Part shown: positions 63,745-64,000 of the stretch, piece by piece | Position numbering within the stretch: position 1 is the stretch's first letter | Layout of the letters: every line of letters starts with the position of its first letter | From: Janthinobacterium sp. SUN073 | GTDB taxonomy: Bacteria; Pseudomonadota; Gammaproteobacteria; Burkholderiales; Burkholderiaceae_D | NCBI RefSeq assembly: GCF_030397665.1 | Contig: NZ_JAPUBT010000004.1 | Coordinates: 372,001 to 436,000 of the forward strand | Direction: 5' to 3' | DNA length: 64,000 bases | The notes under the pieces: generated by a model | The model's database searches: none | Seen by the model: only the letters and a program-made list of their open reading frames with translations | What the model was told of the DNA's origin: nothing | Made by a program: the position numbers and the translations under genes

Positions 63745-64000
63745 CTACGCCTTGTTCAAATCAACAACCGTTTCATCCATCCTGCGCCAGCGCCACCAGC
63801 CCAGCGCCACGCAGGCCAGCAGCAAGGCCAGCAAGCCCGCCACTTCATGGCGGATTTCATACAGCGAGGCGCCCATCTGGTTGAGCACGACAAAGCCCTG
63901 GATGCCGGCCGTCGATGGCAGCAGCCAGCGCAGCCATTGCAGCACGACGGGCATGGACGAGACGGGCCATGTCAGGCCGGCCAGGAACAGAATCGGCATC
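63745..64000 (-). CDS. ABC-2 type transporter permease (C-terminal part)
   Basis: The last 85 or so codons of an integral membrane protein; the rest lies beyond the window. FLAGLTWPVSSMPVVLQWLRWLLPSTAGIQGFVVLNQMGASL matches the end of ABC-2 family permeases (the WP-x-S-x-MP and LP-x-T pattern), followed by a final helix (VAGLLALLLACVALGWW) and a short basic/acidic cytosolic tail. It would form an exporter with an ATPase encoded outside. Substrate unknown. It is upstream of the MoxR cluster on the same strand. Confidence 0.8.
   Translation of the reverse strand, partial: MPILFLAGLTWPVSSMPVVLQWLRWLLPSTAGIQGFVVLNQMGASLYEIRHEVAGLLALLLACVALGWWRWRRMDETVVDLNKA

Overview
The window looks like chromosome of a Janthinobacterium-like member of the Oxalobacteraceae (Betaproteobacteria). 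The grounds are high-GC coding sequence with GCC/CTG-rich codon use, a subclass B3 metallo-beta-lactamase resembling the one known from J. lividum, phasin, TrxC and ArgP/ArgO genes of betaproteobacterial type, and a family of GGGGTCGGACCC...GGGTCCGACCCC palindromes. No rRNA, tRNA, CRISPR array, transposase or phage gene was found. The species call is inference.

Layout. (1) 1-4540 is an organosulfur region: ssuE-ssuA on the minus strand, divergent from an SfnB/DszC-like flavoprotein, an orphan MetQ-type binding protein and a DszA/NtaA-like flavin monooxygenase. After the B3 beta-lactamase and a META-domain lipoprotein comes cysE; a GATATGCG motif is shared by the ssu and cysE control regions. 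(2) 7310-22225 is mostly housekeeping and accessory metabolism: a Bcr-type exporter, AhpD, a MocR regulator, a MarR-AlkC/D operon, trxC, an aldehyde dehydrogenase, the argO/argP pair, an esterase, a phasin, a VOC protein, and an exported creatininase-like protein with a YVTN propeller. (3) 22226-24290 holds a truncated SRPBCC gene next to a lower-GC insert with two orphan genes. (4) 24291-30200 has a chemoreceptor, a patatin-like protein, a 158-bp nested inverted-repeat element, and a LysR/MFS divergent pair.

(5) 30316-42528 is a complete maltodextrin regulon: lamB porin, a LacI regulator, cytosolic alpha-glucosidase, malK, malE, malF, malG, periplasmic alpha-amylase and a PfkB kinase. Two promoters share one design (TTTACT-N18-TATACT) with AAAGCGCTTT operators; lamB has three operators exactly 21 bp apart. 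A palindromic element sits between malE and malF, as REP sequences do in E. coli. metY follows. (6) 44206-52987 is a glycerol operon, glpD-glpK-glpF, continuing into a DJ-1/PfpI protein, a two-domain methylglyoxal synthase and a quinone-type D-lactate dehydrogenase. Together these could run DHAP to methylglyoxal to D-lactate to pyruvate as a phosphate-releasing shunt off glycerol. (7) 53097-55657 has an AraC-GyrI regulator and an SDR/TetR divergent pair with three matching operators.

(8) 55664-63585 is a seven-gene minus-strand cluster, mostly joined by 4-nt ATGA overlaps: a MoxR AAA+ ATPase, two unknown proteins, a zinc-metallopeptidase/vWA fusion, a small coiled-coil protein, a PaaK-like adenylate-forming enzyme, and a NadR-like NMN adenylyltransferase/ribosylnicotinamide kinase. 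It is the best candidate for an undescribed system here. The window ends in an ABC-2 permease fragment. Six copies of the palindromic element (three of 27 bp, three of exactly 66 bp in the core) all lie within about 45 nt downstream of a stop codon, suggesting a role at mRNA 3' ends.
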